From Gammaproteobacteria bacterium (GTDB lineage: Bacteria > Pseudomonadota > Gammaproteobacteria > DRJJ01): a stretch of DNA of 11,630 bases. The stretch is from positions 1 through 11,630 of the forward strand of contig DRJJ01000001.1 of NCBI GenBank assembly GCA_011052255.1, given 5' to 3'. Position 1 is the first letter of the stretch, and every line of letters starts with the position of its first letter. Shown piece after piece: positions 1 through 7,041 of this stretch. Under the pieces are notes generated by a model. It was given only the letters and a program-made list of their open reading frames with translations, did not search any database and was not told the DNA's origin. Made by a program: the position numbers and the translations under genes.

Positions 1-472
1 GCTCGTTAGTATCAACTGTAGATTCCAGAACCAGCCCGTAACCCAGCTCATCCAGTAATCGTTTTTCGAACAGGCGAAGGATATGGTTGAGGTCCTGGCT
101 GCCGTCTGACAGTAACAGCAAGGTAGTTCGATACACTGTATACAAACCCCGGTGCGGATCATTACGATGCAACAAGCGCATTAATAATTCATTAATATAA
201 AACGCGCTGGCCAAACGTTTTCCTGTTATTCTGGGAAGCAGTGTTTTTTGTTCGACGTCAGTCAGGGTATACAGTTCACCTCGCCCCACCCAGGCCAGCA
301 ATAATTCCTGCAGCGGTGTTACAGCCAGGCGTGTTCGCGAGTTTTTTCTGCGCGCACCGCGTATAACCAGGCCGATCCGGCCATACTCATCGCTGAACAG
401 TTCTGTTACTGCAGAGCTGTCTTTGTATGGGCGGCTGTGTAAAACAAATCCGGCTTGTGATGTAACCTTCAT
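1..472 (-). CDS. recO: DNA repair protein RecO, N-terminal part (cut by window edge)
   Basis: The reading frame starts with ATG at 472 and stays open for 157 codons to the left edge, so the C-terminal third or so is outside the window. The N-terminus (MKVTSQAGFVLHSRPYKDSS, then ELFSDEYGRIGLVIRGARR, and later YINELLMRLLHRND and FEKRLLDELGYGL) matches the OB-fold and the start of the helical domain of RecO. RecO is the recombination mediator that, with RecR, loads RecA onto SSB-coated single-stranded DNA in the RecF pathway. The zinc-binding part of the family, if present, would lie beyond the edge. The gene follows era after 45 bp, as in the rnc-era-recO operon of E. coli. The ribosome-binding sequence (AGTGAAGT directly before ATG) is weak. 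The translation was worked out by hand from the minus strand. Confidence 0.93.
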   Translation of the reverse strand, partial: MKVTSQAGFVLHSRPYKDSSAVTELFSDEYGRIGLVIRGARRKNSRTRLAVTPLQELLLAWVGRGELYTLTDVEQKTLLPRITGKRLASAFYINELLMRLLHRNDPHRGLYTVYRTTLLLLSDGSQDLNHILRLFEKRLLDELGYGLVLESTVDTNE

Positions 473-517
473 ACTTCACTATTGTCTATAAATATATAGT
501 CTGGCAATACCTGCGAC

Positions 518-1417
518 TTAATCGTCAGTATAGCCAAAACTACGCAAATGCCGCTCATCATCAGACCAGCCACCACGTACCTTCGTCCATAATTTTAAAA
601 CAACCTTTACTCCCAGTATTTTCTGGATATCCTGTCGCGCCTGGGTTCCGACCGATTTCAGGCCTTCGCCTTTCTTTCCGATAACTATACCTTTCTGACT
701 TTCTCGTTCAACCCAGATAATCGCATGAATCAGCACTTTATCGTTTTCTTCTTCGTACAGCTCTATCTCAACTGTCAGCGAATAGGGTAACTCCTTATAC
801 AGACGCCTCATCAACTTTTCACGAATAATTTCAGCTACGATAAAGCGCATACTCTTATCAGTTACCTGGTCTTCAGGGTACATCGGAGGGTTGGCCGGCA
901 ACAGGGTCTCTACCTTATTTTCCAGCATATCGACGTTATCACCCTTGCTGGCAGACAGCGGTATAATTTCACTGTAATCATACATAGCTGACAACTTTTG
1001 CAGAAAGGGCATCAGTTGCTCCTTGTTCTTTATCTTGTCTACTTTATTGATCACCAGTACAACAGGCACAGAACAGTCCTTGATACGCTTCAGTACCTGC
1101 TCATCCTCATGCCCCCACACCATGGCCTCAACCATGAATAGTATAACATTGACATCATGCAATACATTGCTGGCGGTTCTGTTCATATAGCGATTAATCG
1201 CAGACCGGGCTTCAGCCTGTAGACCCGGTGTATCCACATATAGCACCTGGGCATTCTCACTCGTATGTATACCCAGTATACGATGTCGTGTGGTTTGAGG
1301 TTTATTTGATGTGATACTGATTTTTTGACCCAGCACGCGGTTAAGCAAGGTCGACTTGCCTGTATTGGGTCGCCCGATTATTGCGACATAGCCACAATGG
1401 TAATGAACTTCTGTCAT
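518..1417 (-). CDS. era: GTPase Era, 16S rRNA-binding ribosome assembly factor
   Basis: The product is 299 residues, close to the roughly 300 usual for Era. The GTPase domain shows G1 GRPNTGKS (15-22), switch region QTTRHRILGIH (41-51), G3 DTPG (62-65), G4 NKVD (124-127) and G5 SAS (155-157). The C-terminal KH domain has VIGKKGEGLKSVG around 245-257 and ends in LWTKVRGGWSDDERHLRSFG, the typical Era tail. In the family, the KH domain binds the 3' end of 16S rRNA and GTP binding switches assembly of the 30S subunit; the protein is peripheral to the inner membrane. The P-loop carries Thr19 where Val is common. The ATG overlaps the rnc stop as ATGA (1414-1417), which indicates translational coupling to RNase III, another rRNA-processing enzyme. 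Confidence 0.97.
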   Translation of the reverse strand: MTEVHYHCGYVAIIGRPNTGKSTLLNRVLGQKISITSNKPQTTRHRILGIHTSENAQVLYVDTPGLQAEARSAINRYMNRTASNVLHDVNVILFMVEAMVWGHEDEQVLKRIKDCSVPVVLVINKVDKIKNKEQLMPFLQKLSAMYDYSEIIPLSASKGDNVDMLENKVETLLPANPPMYPEDQVTDKSMRFIVAEIIREKLMRRLYKELPYSLTVEIELYEEENDKVLIHAIIWVERESQKGIVIGKKGEGLKSVGTQARQDIQKILGVKVVLKLWTKVRGGWSDDERHLRSFGYTDD

Positions 1418-2109
1418 GACGCTGTTTTATTGGTTCGATTTTGTTGACAAAGCAATTCCAGTGTCTTGCTGGCAGCAGACTGTTCTGCCTTACGACGACT
1501 GTTCCCGGTGCCGCTTAATCGCAAATCAATATGTGAGAGCATACATGCCACCTGAAATTTTCTTTCATGTTGCTTGCCATGTGTACTAATAATCTCGTAC
1601 TGAGGTAACGGAAACTGGTGAGATTGAAGCCATTCCTGTAAACGTGTTTTGGGATCTTTCAATGCTTCAGGCTGCGGCAGATTATCTAACAGTGACTGAT
1701 ATAGATGTAGCACTACTCGTTTACAGGCCTCATACCCACCATCACTATAGATTGCTCCCAGTATCGCTTCAAGCGCATCTGCCAGAATCGATGCACGGTG
1801 GTGACCACCACTTTTGAGCTCACCCGTTCCCAGTTGCAGCACATCGCCCAGCTTCAGATGACTAGCCAGTTCGAACAAACGCTCACCTTTTACCAGATGG
1901 GCGCGCATACGACTAAGATCACCTTCATGTAGATCAGGGCAGCGTTCAAACAACTCGGCTGCAATAATAAAGTTAAGGACACTGTCACCAAGATACTCGA
2001 GGCGTTCATTGTTGGCCGATCCGGCGCTGCGATGTGTTAATGCTAAACGCAGCAAATCATGGTTATTGAAAGTGTAACCCAGACTCCGGGTAAGTGCGGA
2101 AATATCCAA
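1414..2109 (-). CDS. rnc: Ribonuclease III (TTG start)
   Basis: This 231-residue protein is a standard-length RNase III, the endonuclease that cuts double-stranded RNA in rRNA precursors and mRNAs. The signature NERLEYLGDSVL is at 34-45. The acidic catalytic residues correspond to Glu35, Glu38, Asp42, Glu62 (HEGDLSRMRA), Asp111 and Glu114 (ADALEA). The double-stranded-RNA-binding domain spans about 153-222, from DPKTRLQEWLQ to GNSRRKAEQSAASKTLE. The start codon is TTG at 2109. It is the only plausible start at the conserved N-terminus, because the DUF4845 stop TGA lies in the same frame only one codon upstream (TGA TCT TTG). No good Shine-Dalgarno sequence precedes it, so translation probably depends on coupling with the upstream gene. 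The 3' end overlaps era by 4 bp. Confidence 0.97.
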   Translation of the reverse strand: MDISALTRSLGYTFNNHDLLRLALTHRSAGSANNERLEYLGDSVLNFIIAAELFERCPDLHEGDLSRMRAHLVKGERLFELASHLKLGDVLQLGTGELKSGGHHRASILADALEAILGAIYSDGGYEACKRVVLHLYQSLLDNLPQPEALKDPKTRLQEWLQSHQFPLPQYEIISTHGKQHERKFQVACMLSHIDLRLSGTGNSRRKAEQSAASKTLELLCQQNRTNKTAS

Positions 2110-2112
2110 AGA

Positions 2113-2484
2113 TCAGTTACTGATTATGTCAACGATGTTTTTATGTTTGGCGACAATATCGTAACGTCCCAGCAACGGTTTTCGAATTTCATACTCAATC
2201 GTAACAATAAGGCGGCCTCGCTTACGCTCAATTTTTATATTCTTTCTTTTAACACTTTCCACATCATCCACATCTAAACGTTTCTGAAGCAAAGCAAGAA
2301 TTTGTCTTCTTGACATTTTTGTAATAAGCGGCACATTTTTCAAGGAATCTACATGTCGCTTGACTGTGATGCCTTCCATGACGACGGGTACCATTTTTAT
2401 GGTGATCATCGCAGTAAACCCAATCAGGCCCAGAACAATTACCCAGCCGAGACCTGTCATCCCTAATTGATATTGTTTACGCAT
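2113..2484 (-). CDS. DUF4845 family single-span membrane protein
   Basis: The product is 123 residues with a short basic N-terminus (MRKQYQLGMTGLGWVIVLGL), one hydrophobic segment at about 11-32, and a basic, probably extracytoplasmic remainder ending IVDIISN. The GMTGLGW start, the KMVPVYxEG-like stretch (KMVPVVMEG, 30-38), and the position between lepB and rnc all fit the DUF4845 family of gamma- and betaproteobacteria. That family has no assigned function to my knowledge. The N-terminal segment resembles a pilin or minor-pseudopilin leader only superficially. The ATG at 2484 has a good ribosome-binding site (GGAGA at 2492-2496, 7 bases upstream). The stop is 3 bp before the rnc start, and the gene lies 16 bp after lepB. 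A role in signal peptidase I function can only be guessed from position. Confidence 0.85.
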   Translation of the reverse strand: MRKQYQLGMTGLGWVIVLGLIGFTAMITIKMVPVVMEGITVKRHVDSLKNVPLITKMSRRQILALLQKRLDVDDVESVKRKNIKIERKRGRLIVTIEYEIRKPLLGRYDIVAKHKNIVDIISN

Positions 2485-2500
2485 CTGCCGTTCTCCGCAG

Positions 2501-3310
2501 TTAGTTTATACTGTCGCCTATTCGCGCCCAGTCAACCCCATCATCCCAGTGCATCCAGATCATAAATGCACGCCCAACCAGGTTCTCTTCAGGCACCGTA
2601 CACCAGAAGCGGCTATCATTACTGTGATCCCTGTTATCACCCATCATAAAATATTCGCCTGCCGGCACCACAAATTCATTGTTTTGCATACAGGTATATT
2701 GATGTTCATAGGGTGATGGCTCCACCAGTATTTGATGCTTCACACCGTCAATATTTTCAAGGAGTAGTTTGTTGCCCGTCATATTAACGCCGGAACCACT
2801 ACCAATGTATGTGCTAATCGGTTCATACTGTAAGGGTTCGCCATTAATGAACAACCGCTTCCCTCGATAGGTAATCCGATCACCAGGTAGCCCGATCAAA
2901 CGCTTGATATAATCAAGTGATGGATTCTGTGGATACCTGAAAACGACTACATCCCCTCGTTTAGGCTCGCCAATTTCAATTATTTTCTTGTTTATGACCG
3001 GTAGTCTTATGCCATATGCAAACTTGTTTACGAGTATCAAATCACCAATTAACAGTGTCGGCATCATCGAACCAGACGGAATTTTGAAAGGCTCTACCAG
3101 AAATGAACGTAAAAGCAGAACAATCAATATGATCGGAAAAAATGATTTTGCATATTCCGCCATGACGGGTACAGCCGGCACTTCACCTTCTTTACTGTTA
3201 GCCAGTCGCTTAGGCTTGAAGAACATGACGTCTATCAACCAGATCAAACCTGTGATAACAACTGCTAAAAACAGTATAGTCGAAAAATCAAAACGTATTC
3301 CTGTGTCCAT
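2501..3310 (-). CDS. lepB: Signal peptidase I
   Basis: The product is 269 residues with two N-terminal membrane segments (about 9-30 and 57-73) and a periplasmic catalytic domain. It removes signal peptides from exported preproteins at the outer face of the inner membrane, using a Ser/Lys dyad. The nucleophile is Ser81 in FKIPSGSMMPT. The general base is Lys136 in DYIKRLIGLPGD. The conserved box GDNRDHSNDSR is at 224-234. The length is somewhat shorter than the E. coli enzyme (324 residues), within the family range. The ATG at 3310 is preceded by AGGA (3317-3320) at 6 bases. The gene follows lepA by 15 bp in the classical lepA-lepB pair. Its product processes the exported proteins whose misfolding the sigma-E module next door senses. 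Confidence 0.97.
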   Translation of the reverse strand: MDTGIRFDFSTILFLAVVITGLIWLIDVMFFKPKRLANSKEGEVPAVPVMAEYAKSFFPIILIVLLLRSFLVEPFKIPSGSMMPTLLIGDLILVNKFAYGIRLPVINKKIIEIGEPKRGDVVVFRYPQNPSLDYIKRLIGLPGDRITYRGKRLFINGEPLQYEPISTYIGSGSGVNMTGNKLLLENIDGVKHQILVEPSPYEHQYTCMQNNEFVVPAGEYFMMGDNRDHSNDSRFWCTVPEENLVGRAFMIWMHWDDGVDWARIGDSIN

Positions 3311-3325
3311 TCGGGTTCCTGTTAG

Positions 3326-5128
3326 CTACTGTTTTTTACTGTCGCCGACACGCAAGACCGCCAGAAAGGCCTCTTGTGGTATTTCAACACTGCCTACCTG
3401 CTTCATGCGTTTTTTACCGGCCTTTTGTTTTTCAAGTAATTTCCGCTTACGCGAAATATCACCACCGTAACACTTGGCTGTTACATTCTTGCGTAATGCC
3501 TTTACTGTTGATCTGGCAATAATCTGGTTACCGATTGCGGCCTGTATTGCTACATCAAACATTTGCCGATGGATAATCTCACGCATCTTGTCAACCAGCT
3601 CCCGTCCGCGACGTTGAGCAAGATCTCTGTGTACGATAATAGACAGGGCATCTACTTTCTCACCATTAATTAATACATCCAGCTTTACAACTGCTGCGAC
3701 CTGAAAACGATCAAAGCTGTAATCAAATGAGGCATAACCTCGGCTGACTGATTTTAAACGATCAAAGAAATCCAGCACAACTTCACTCATGGGTAATTCA
3801 TATACCAGTGAAACCTGGCTACCCAGATAAAGCATGTTTTTCTGAACCCCACGTTTTTCGATACATAAGGTGATCACAGAGCCTACATAATCCTGTGGCA
3901 CCAGTATATTTGCAACAATAATCGGTTCACGGATTTCTTCTAAATAATTGGCCTCTGGCAAGCTGGCAGGATTATCGATAAGCATGATTTCATCGTTTGT
4001 TTTCAGTACTTCGTATATCACGGTCGGCGCTGTTGTTATCAGGTTGAGACCATATTCGCGCTCCAGCCTTTCCTGTACGATTTCCATATGCAGCATACCA
4101 AGGAAACCGATACGAAATCCAAAACCCAGTGCCTGGGATTTTTCCGGCTCATACTGCAGGGCCGAGTCATTCAGTCGTAATTTCTTCAGGGCATCGCGAA
4201 ATGCCTCGTGGTCATCAGCATCGACAGGGAACAAACCGGCAAAGACACGAGGCTGTACTTTCTGGAACCCGGGCAAGGCCTCATCGGCCGGGTTATCCGC
4301 ATCGGTAATGGTATCACCTACCGGTGCGCCATCAATGTCCTTGATACCTGCTATCACAAAACCTACATCACCGGTTTTCAGCCCGTCTGTATCAACCCGT
4401 TTGGGGGTAAAGTAGCCTACTTGATCAGCATTCACAGTTTTACCTGATGACATAATCTGAAGCTTCTGGCGCCTGTTTATTTGACCGTCGATGACGCGCA
4501 CCAGTGAAATCACGCCAACGAAATTATCAAACCATGAATCGATGATCAATGCCTTGAGAGGTGCATCCGGTTTACCGGTCGGTGCAGGGATACGCTCTAC
4601 CAATTGTTCCAGCACCTGATCGACACCGACACCGGTTTTGGCACTTACTGCTATCGCATCACTGGCATCAATGCCGATCACGTCTTCTATCTCATGTTTG
4701 ACCCGTTCCGGATCTGCTGCCGGTAAATCGATCTTGTTCAGTACGGGCACTACTTCCAGACCCAGGTCCAGTGCGGTATAACAGTTGGCTACGCTCTGCG
4801 CCTCGACACCCTGAGAGGCATCGACAATCAGCAAGGCCCCTTCACAAGCTGCCAGCGAGCGGGATACCTCGTAGGAAAAGTCGACGTGCCCGGGGGTATC
4901 GATGAAATTGAGCTGGTAGGTATAACCATCCTTAGCCTGGTATTTCAAGGTGACGCTCTGAGCCTTGATGGTGATGCCACGCTCACGCTCAAGATCCATC
5001 GAATCAAGCACCTGGCTTTGCATCTCACGCTCACTCAGGCCCCCGCACATCTGGATAAACCGGTCTGCAAGCGTAGATTTGCCGTGATCGATATGGGCAA
5101 TGATTGAAAAATTACGGATATACTGCAT
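3326..5128 (-). CDS. lepA: Elongation factor 4 (LepA), ribosome-associated GTPase
   Basis: The 600-residue product matches the usual length and start of LepA. The GTPase motifs are AHIDHGKS (11-18), the switch stretch RERGITIKAQ (about 48-57), DTPGHVDF (77-84, with the catalytic His81) and NKID (131-134). The LepA-specific C-terminal domain is clear: AAIGNQIIARSTVKALRKNV, then CYGGDISRKRKLLEKQKAGK and VEIPQEAFLAVL near the end. EF4 binds the ribosome and affects initiation and elongation fidelity; back-translocation activity has been reported in vitro. The ATG at 5128 lies one codon after the TAG of the upstream glutaredoxin-like gene and in the same frame (TAG CCG ATG). The Shine-Dalgarno sequence is poor, so reinitiation after the upstream gene is likely. 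lepB follows after 15 bp. Confidence 0.98.
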   Translation of the reverse strand: MQYIRNFSIIAHIDHGKSTLADRFIQMCGGLSEREMQSQVLDSMDLERERGITIKAQSVTLKYQAKDGYTYQLNFIDTPGHVDFSYEVSRSLAACEGALLIVDASQGVEAQSVANCYTALDLGLEVVPVLNKIDLPAADPERVKHEIEDVIGIDASDAIAVSAKTGVGVDQVLEQLVERIPAPTGKPDAPLKALIIDSWFDNFVGVISLVRVIDGQINRRQKLQIMSSGKTVNADQVGYFTPKRVDTDGLKTGDVGFVIAGIKDIDGAPVGDTITDADNPADEALPGFQKVQPRVFAGLFPVDADDHEAFRDALKKLRLNDSALQYEPEKSQALGFGFRIGFLGMLHMEIVQERLEREYGLNLITTAPTVIYEVLKTNDEIMLIDNPASLPEANYLEEIREPIIVANILVPQDYVGSVITLCIEKRGVQKNMLYLGSQVSLVYELPMSEVVLDFFDRLKSVSRGYASFDYSFDRFQVAAVVKLDVLINGEKVDALSIIVHRDLAQRRGRELVDKMREIIHRQMFDVAIQAAIGNQIIARSTVKALRKNVTAKCYGGDISRKRKLLEKQKAGKKRMKQVGSVEIPQEAFLAVLRVGDSKKQ

Positions 5129-5131
5129 CGG

Positions 5132-5371
5132 CTATCTGGAGGATCTTCTGTCTAGGTAGGCATTTAGTGCGGCCATGTCGAGCGTATAATGACAGATTTC
5201 CGTATTTTCCGCCATAAGAACCGGTATACGGGTGCCAAATTCCGCTGCCAGTGCTGGATCCGAGTCAATATCTACCCAATCAACCCGGATATTCAGGTCT
5301 CCGGCAAGTTCCTGTAACTGCCAGTGCATATCCTGACATAACCCACAGGCCTGGCGCCCATACAGAACCAA
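5132..5371 (-). CDS. Glutaredoxin-like thiol-disulfide protein (DUF836 type)
   Basis: This small cytoplasmic-looking protein of 79 residues begins MVLYGRQACGLCQDM. It has a CxxC redox motif (Cys9-Gly-Leu-Cys12) after the first beta strand, a central VDWVDIDSDP stretch, and the cis-proline loop TRIPVL (Pro50). This is the compact glutaredoxin/thioredoxin-fold layout of the Glrx-like (DUF836) family. The substrate is unknown. The start is TTG at 5371; upstream to the mucD stop there is no ATG, GTG or other TTG in frame. An AGG three bases before the TTG is the only candidate ribosome-binding sequence and lies in a small hairpin. The true N-terminus could instead begin at a rare codon further upstream. 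The gene sits 50 bp after mucD and 3 bp before lepA, so it is probably co-transcribed with both. Confidence 0.85.
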   Translation of the reverse strand: MVLYGRQACGLCQDMHWQLQELAGDLNIRVDWVDIDSDPALAAEFGTRIPVLMAENTEICHYTLDMAALNAYLDRRSSR

Positions 5372-5374
5372 CGA

Positions 5375-5389
5375 CCTGGGTGTCCCAGG
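5375..5389 (-). other. Small inverted repeat just upstream of the glutaredoxin-like start
   Basis: CCTGGGTGTCCCAGG is a perfect 6-bp stem with a 3-base loop. In the minus-strand transcript it lies 3 bases before the TTG start and includes the only Shine-Dalgarno-like AGG. It could reduce initiation or mark a processing site. There is no U-tract after it, so it is not an intrinsic terminator. Its function is inferred only from position. Confidence 0.45.
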
Positions 5390-5421
5390 CGATGATCCTG
5401 TATCGCTACTCTTTCTGATAG

Positions 5422-6867
5422 TTACTCTTCTGGCAGCTGCATCGGCATAAACAGGGCACCACCATCTCGCTGAACCAGTACCGGCACCAGACTACCTGCT
5501 GCCAGGTTGTCAACTATCCGGTTCAGTGCCCGTACACTTTCGATATGCTGGCCATTGACCATCAGAATAACATCGCCCCGGCGTATGCCTGCCTGACCTG
5601 CCGCCCCCTGCTTGACCTGAGTAACCAGTACCCCACCGGAATCAATACCCAGCTTCTTACGTTGCGCTGAAGTCAGATCTTCCAGGAAAAGACCCATGCG
5701 GCCATTAAATTGGCGCTCATGATCACCGCTATCACCCTTTTCCTGCATGCTGTCAGTATCGCTATCCGGTAACTCCGCAATAACGACCTTCAGGTTTTTC
5801 TTTTTGCTATTTCGAATAACCTTAACCGGTACGGCATTACCCAGAGCGGTCATCCCGACCATAGGGGGCAGGGCACTGGAATTGGGTACCGAATTTCCAT
5901 CATACTCAATAATGACATCACCAACCTTGATGCCGGCTTTGGCGGCCGGGCTGTCATCGATCACACGAGTAACCAGTGCACCTTGTGGCTGTTTCATACC
6001 AAAAGAAAGGGCCAGATCACGCGTGACATCCTGTATGTACACACCTAACCAGCCACGGGTAACATGACCCGTGTTTTTCAGCTCGTCTGCCACACGCATG
6101 GCCACATCGACCGGTATCGCAAACGACAACCCCATGTAACCACCTGTACGGCTGAAAATTTGTGAATTAATACCTACTACTTCGCCATCCATGTTAAACA
6201 ATGGCCCACCTGAATTGCCTGGGTTAATCGCAACATCGGTCTGAATAAAAGGAACATAATTTTCATTGGGTAAACTGCGACCGGTAGCACTCACAATGCC
6301 AGCCGTTACAGAGTGCTCAAAGCCAAATGGCGAGCCAATGGCCAACACCCATTCACCCGCCTCTAGTTTGCTTGATTTTCCAATCTTGACTACTGGCAGA
6401 TTCTCGTCGTCGATCTTCAGCAATGCCAGGTCACTGCGCTTATCCATCCCGATCAGCTCAGCCTTGAATTCGCGTCGGTCACTCAGTCGCACAATGATTT
6501 CATCGGCATCTTTCACCACATGCCGATTGGTTAGCAAATAGCCATCCTTTGAAATAATGAAGCCGGAACCAAGTGATTGCTTGTCAGGTGTAAAATCACC
6601 TTCTTCCCCGCGCTCCTGAAAGAATTTTTTAAGCAGGTCATCAAACGGTGTCCCTTCGGGAAAGCCATGAAACTGACCGCCGCGTTTACCGGTACTGTCC
6701 TTACTGTTCTTTTTGGCATGTGACGTTGTACTGATATTGACTACAGCACTGCTCACCTGCTTAACCAGGTCGGTAAAATCCGGTAATGAACGGGACATAG
6801 CCGGTTGTGTATAGGCGATAAGTGCAACCATCAACAGGGGTAAACGTAATCTGGCAAACGGTTTCAT
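5422..6867 (-). CDS. mucD: Periplasmic Do-family serine protease, MucD/DegQ type
   Basis: The 481-residue HtrA/Do protease starts with a signal peptide (MKPFARLRLPLLMVALIAYT, cleavage probably near 23-25). The trypsin-like domain carries the triad His116 (LLTNRHVV), Asp146 (RSDLALLKID) and Ser219 (NPGNSGGPLF). A glycine/lysine-rich loop at 48-95 precedes the core. PDZ1 covers about 271-365 (GWLGVYIQDV, SPAAKAGIKVGDVI) and PDZ2 about 390-478 (AGQAGIRRGDVILMVNGQ). Such proteases degrade or hold misfolded envelope proteins. In Pseudomonas, MucD follows algU-mucABC and keeps AlgU activity low by removing activating signals; the same order here supports that naming, though degQ would be equally fair. 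A 174-bp spacer with a possible own promoter separates it from rseC. The Shine-Dalgarno sequence is weak (GAAAG). The next gene starts 50 bp downstream. Confidence 0.95.
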   Translation of the reverse strand: MKPFARLRLPLLMVALIAYTQPAMSRSLPDFTDLVKQVSSAVVNISTTSHAKKNSKDSTGKRGGQFHGFPEGTPFDDLLKKFFQERGEEGDFTPDKQSLGSGFIISKDGYLLTNRHVVKDADEIIVRLSDRREFKAELIGMDKRSDLALLKIDDENLPVVKIGKSSKLEAGEWVLAIGSPFGFEHSVTAGIVSATGRSLPNENYVPFIQTDVAINPGNSGGPLFNMDGEVVGINSQIFSRTGGYMGLSFAIPVDVAMRVADELKNTGHVTRGWLGVYIQDVTRDLALSFGMKQPQGALVTRVIDDSPAAKAGIKVGDVIIEYDGNSVPNSSALPPMVGMTALGNAVPVKVIRNSKKKNLKVVIAELPDSDTDSMQEKGDSGDHERQFNGRMGLFLEDLTSAQRKKLGIDSGGVLVTQVKQGAAGQAGIRRGDVILMVNGQHIESVRALNRIVDNLAAGSLVPVLVQRDGGALFMPMQLPEE

Positions 6868-6916
6868 AAGCTTTCAGTTCTCACTTCGATTTAATTTAGG
6901 TTCAACAGTATTTATA

Positions 6917-6960
6917 TGGAATTCTTTCCAAAATATGAGCATATGCCAGCGAACACGCTG
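6917..6960. repeat. Two short inverted repeats in the rseC-mucD spacer
   Basis: TGGAA-TTCT-TTCCA (6917-6930) and CAGCG-AACA-CGCTG (6947-6960) are perfect 5-bp stems with 4-base loops. GCCAGC also occurs twice (6945-6950 and 6960-6965). Neither hairpin is followed by a run of T on the minus strand, so they are not clear terminators. They could be leader structures of the mucD transcript or protein sites. Stems this short also arise by chance. Confidence 0.25.
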
Positions 6961-6979
6961 CCAGCACAATAAATACTAC

Positions 6980-7007
6980 TATATAAGGGTGTATTCTTCA
7001 TTTTCAA
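6980..7007 (-). promoter_or_regulatory. Possible sigma-70-like promoter for mucD
   Basis: On the minus strand TTGAAA (7002-7007) and TATATA (6980-6985) are separated by 16 bases. These are five of six matches to TTGACA and four of six to TATAAT. It lies in the rseC-mucD spacer (6868-7041), about 110 bases before the mucD ATG. A basal promoter here would let the protease be made apart from the sigma-E operon. The spacer is AT-rich, so a chance match is possible. No sigma-E-type promoter was found in this spacer. Confidence 0.4.
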
Positions 7008-7041
7008 GCTGTATGACTTCAGATTATACGCCACACAGGTA

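Noticed and set aside
484..501. AT-rich imperfect palindrome between era and recO (CTATA-AATA-TATAG core)
   Set aside because: The stem is short, AT-only in its core, and has no terminator or promoter geometry. It is likely chance in an AT-rich gap.
2988..3470. 160-codon plus-strand frame across the lepB-lepA junction
   Set aside because: It covers the well-supported N-terminal half of lepB and C-terminus of lepA in antisense, with no domain signal.
3948..4415. 155-codon plus-strand frame opposite lepA
   Set aside because: It lies entirely within lepA, whose protein is conserved over its full length. The translated product is Ser/Arg/Pro-rich with no recognisable motif.
7023..7028. TATAAT on the minus strand just after rseC, as a -10 element
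   Set aside because: No acceptable -35 hexamer lies 16-18 bases upstream, and there is no extended -10 TG at the right place.
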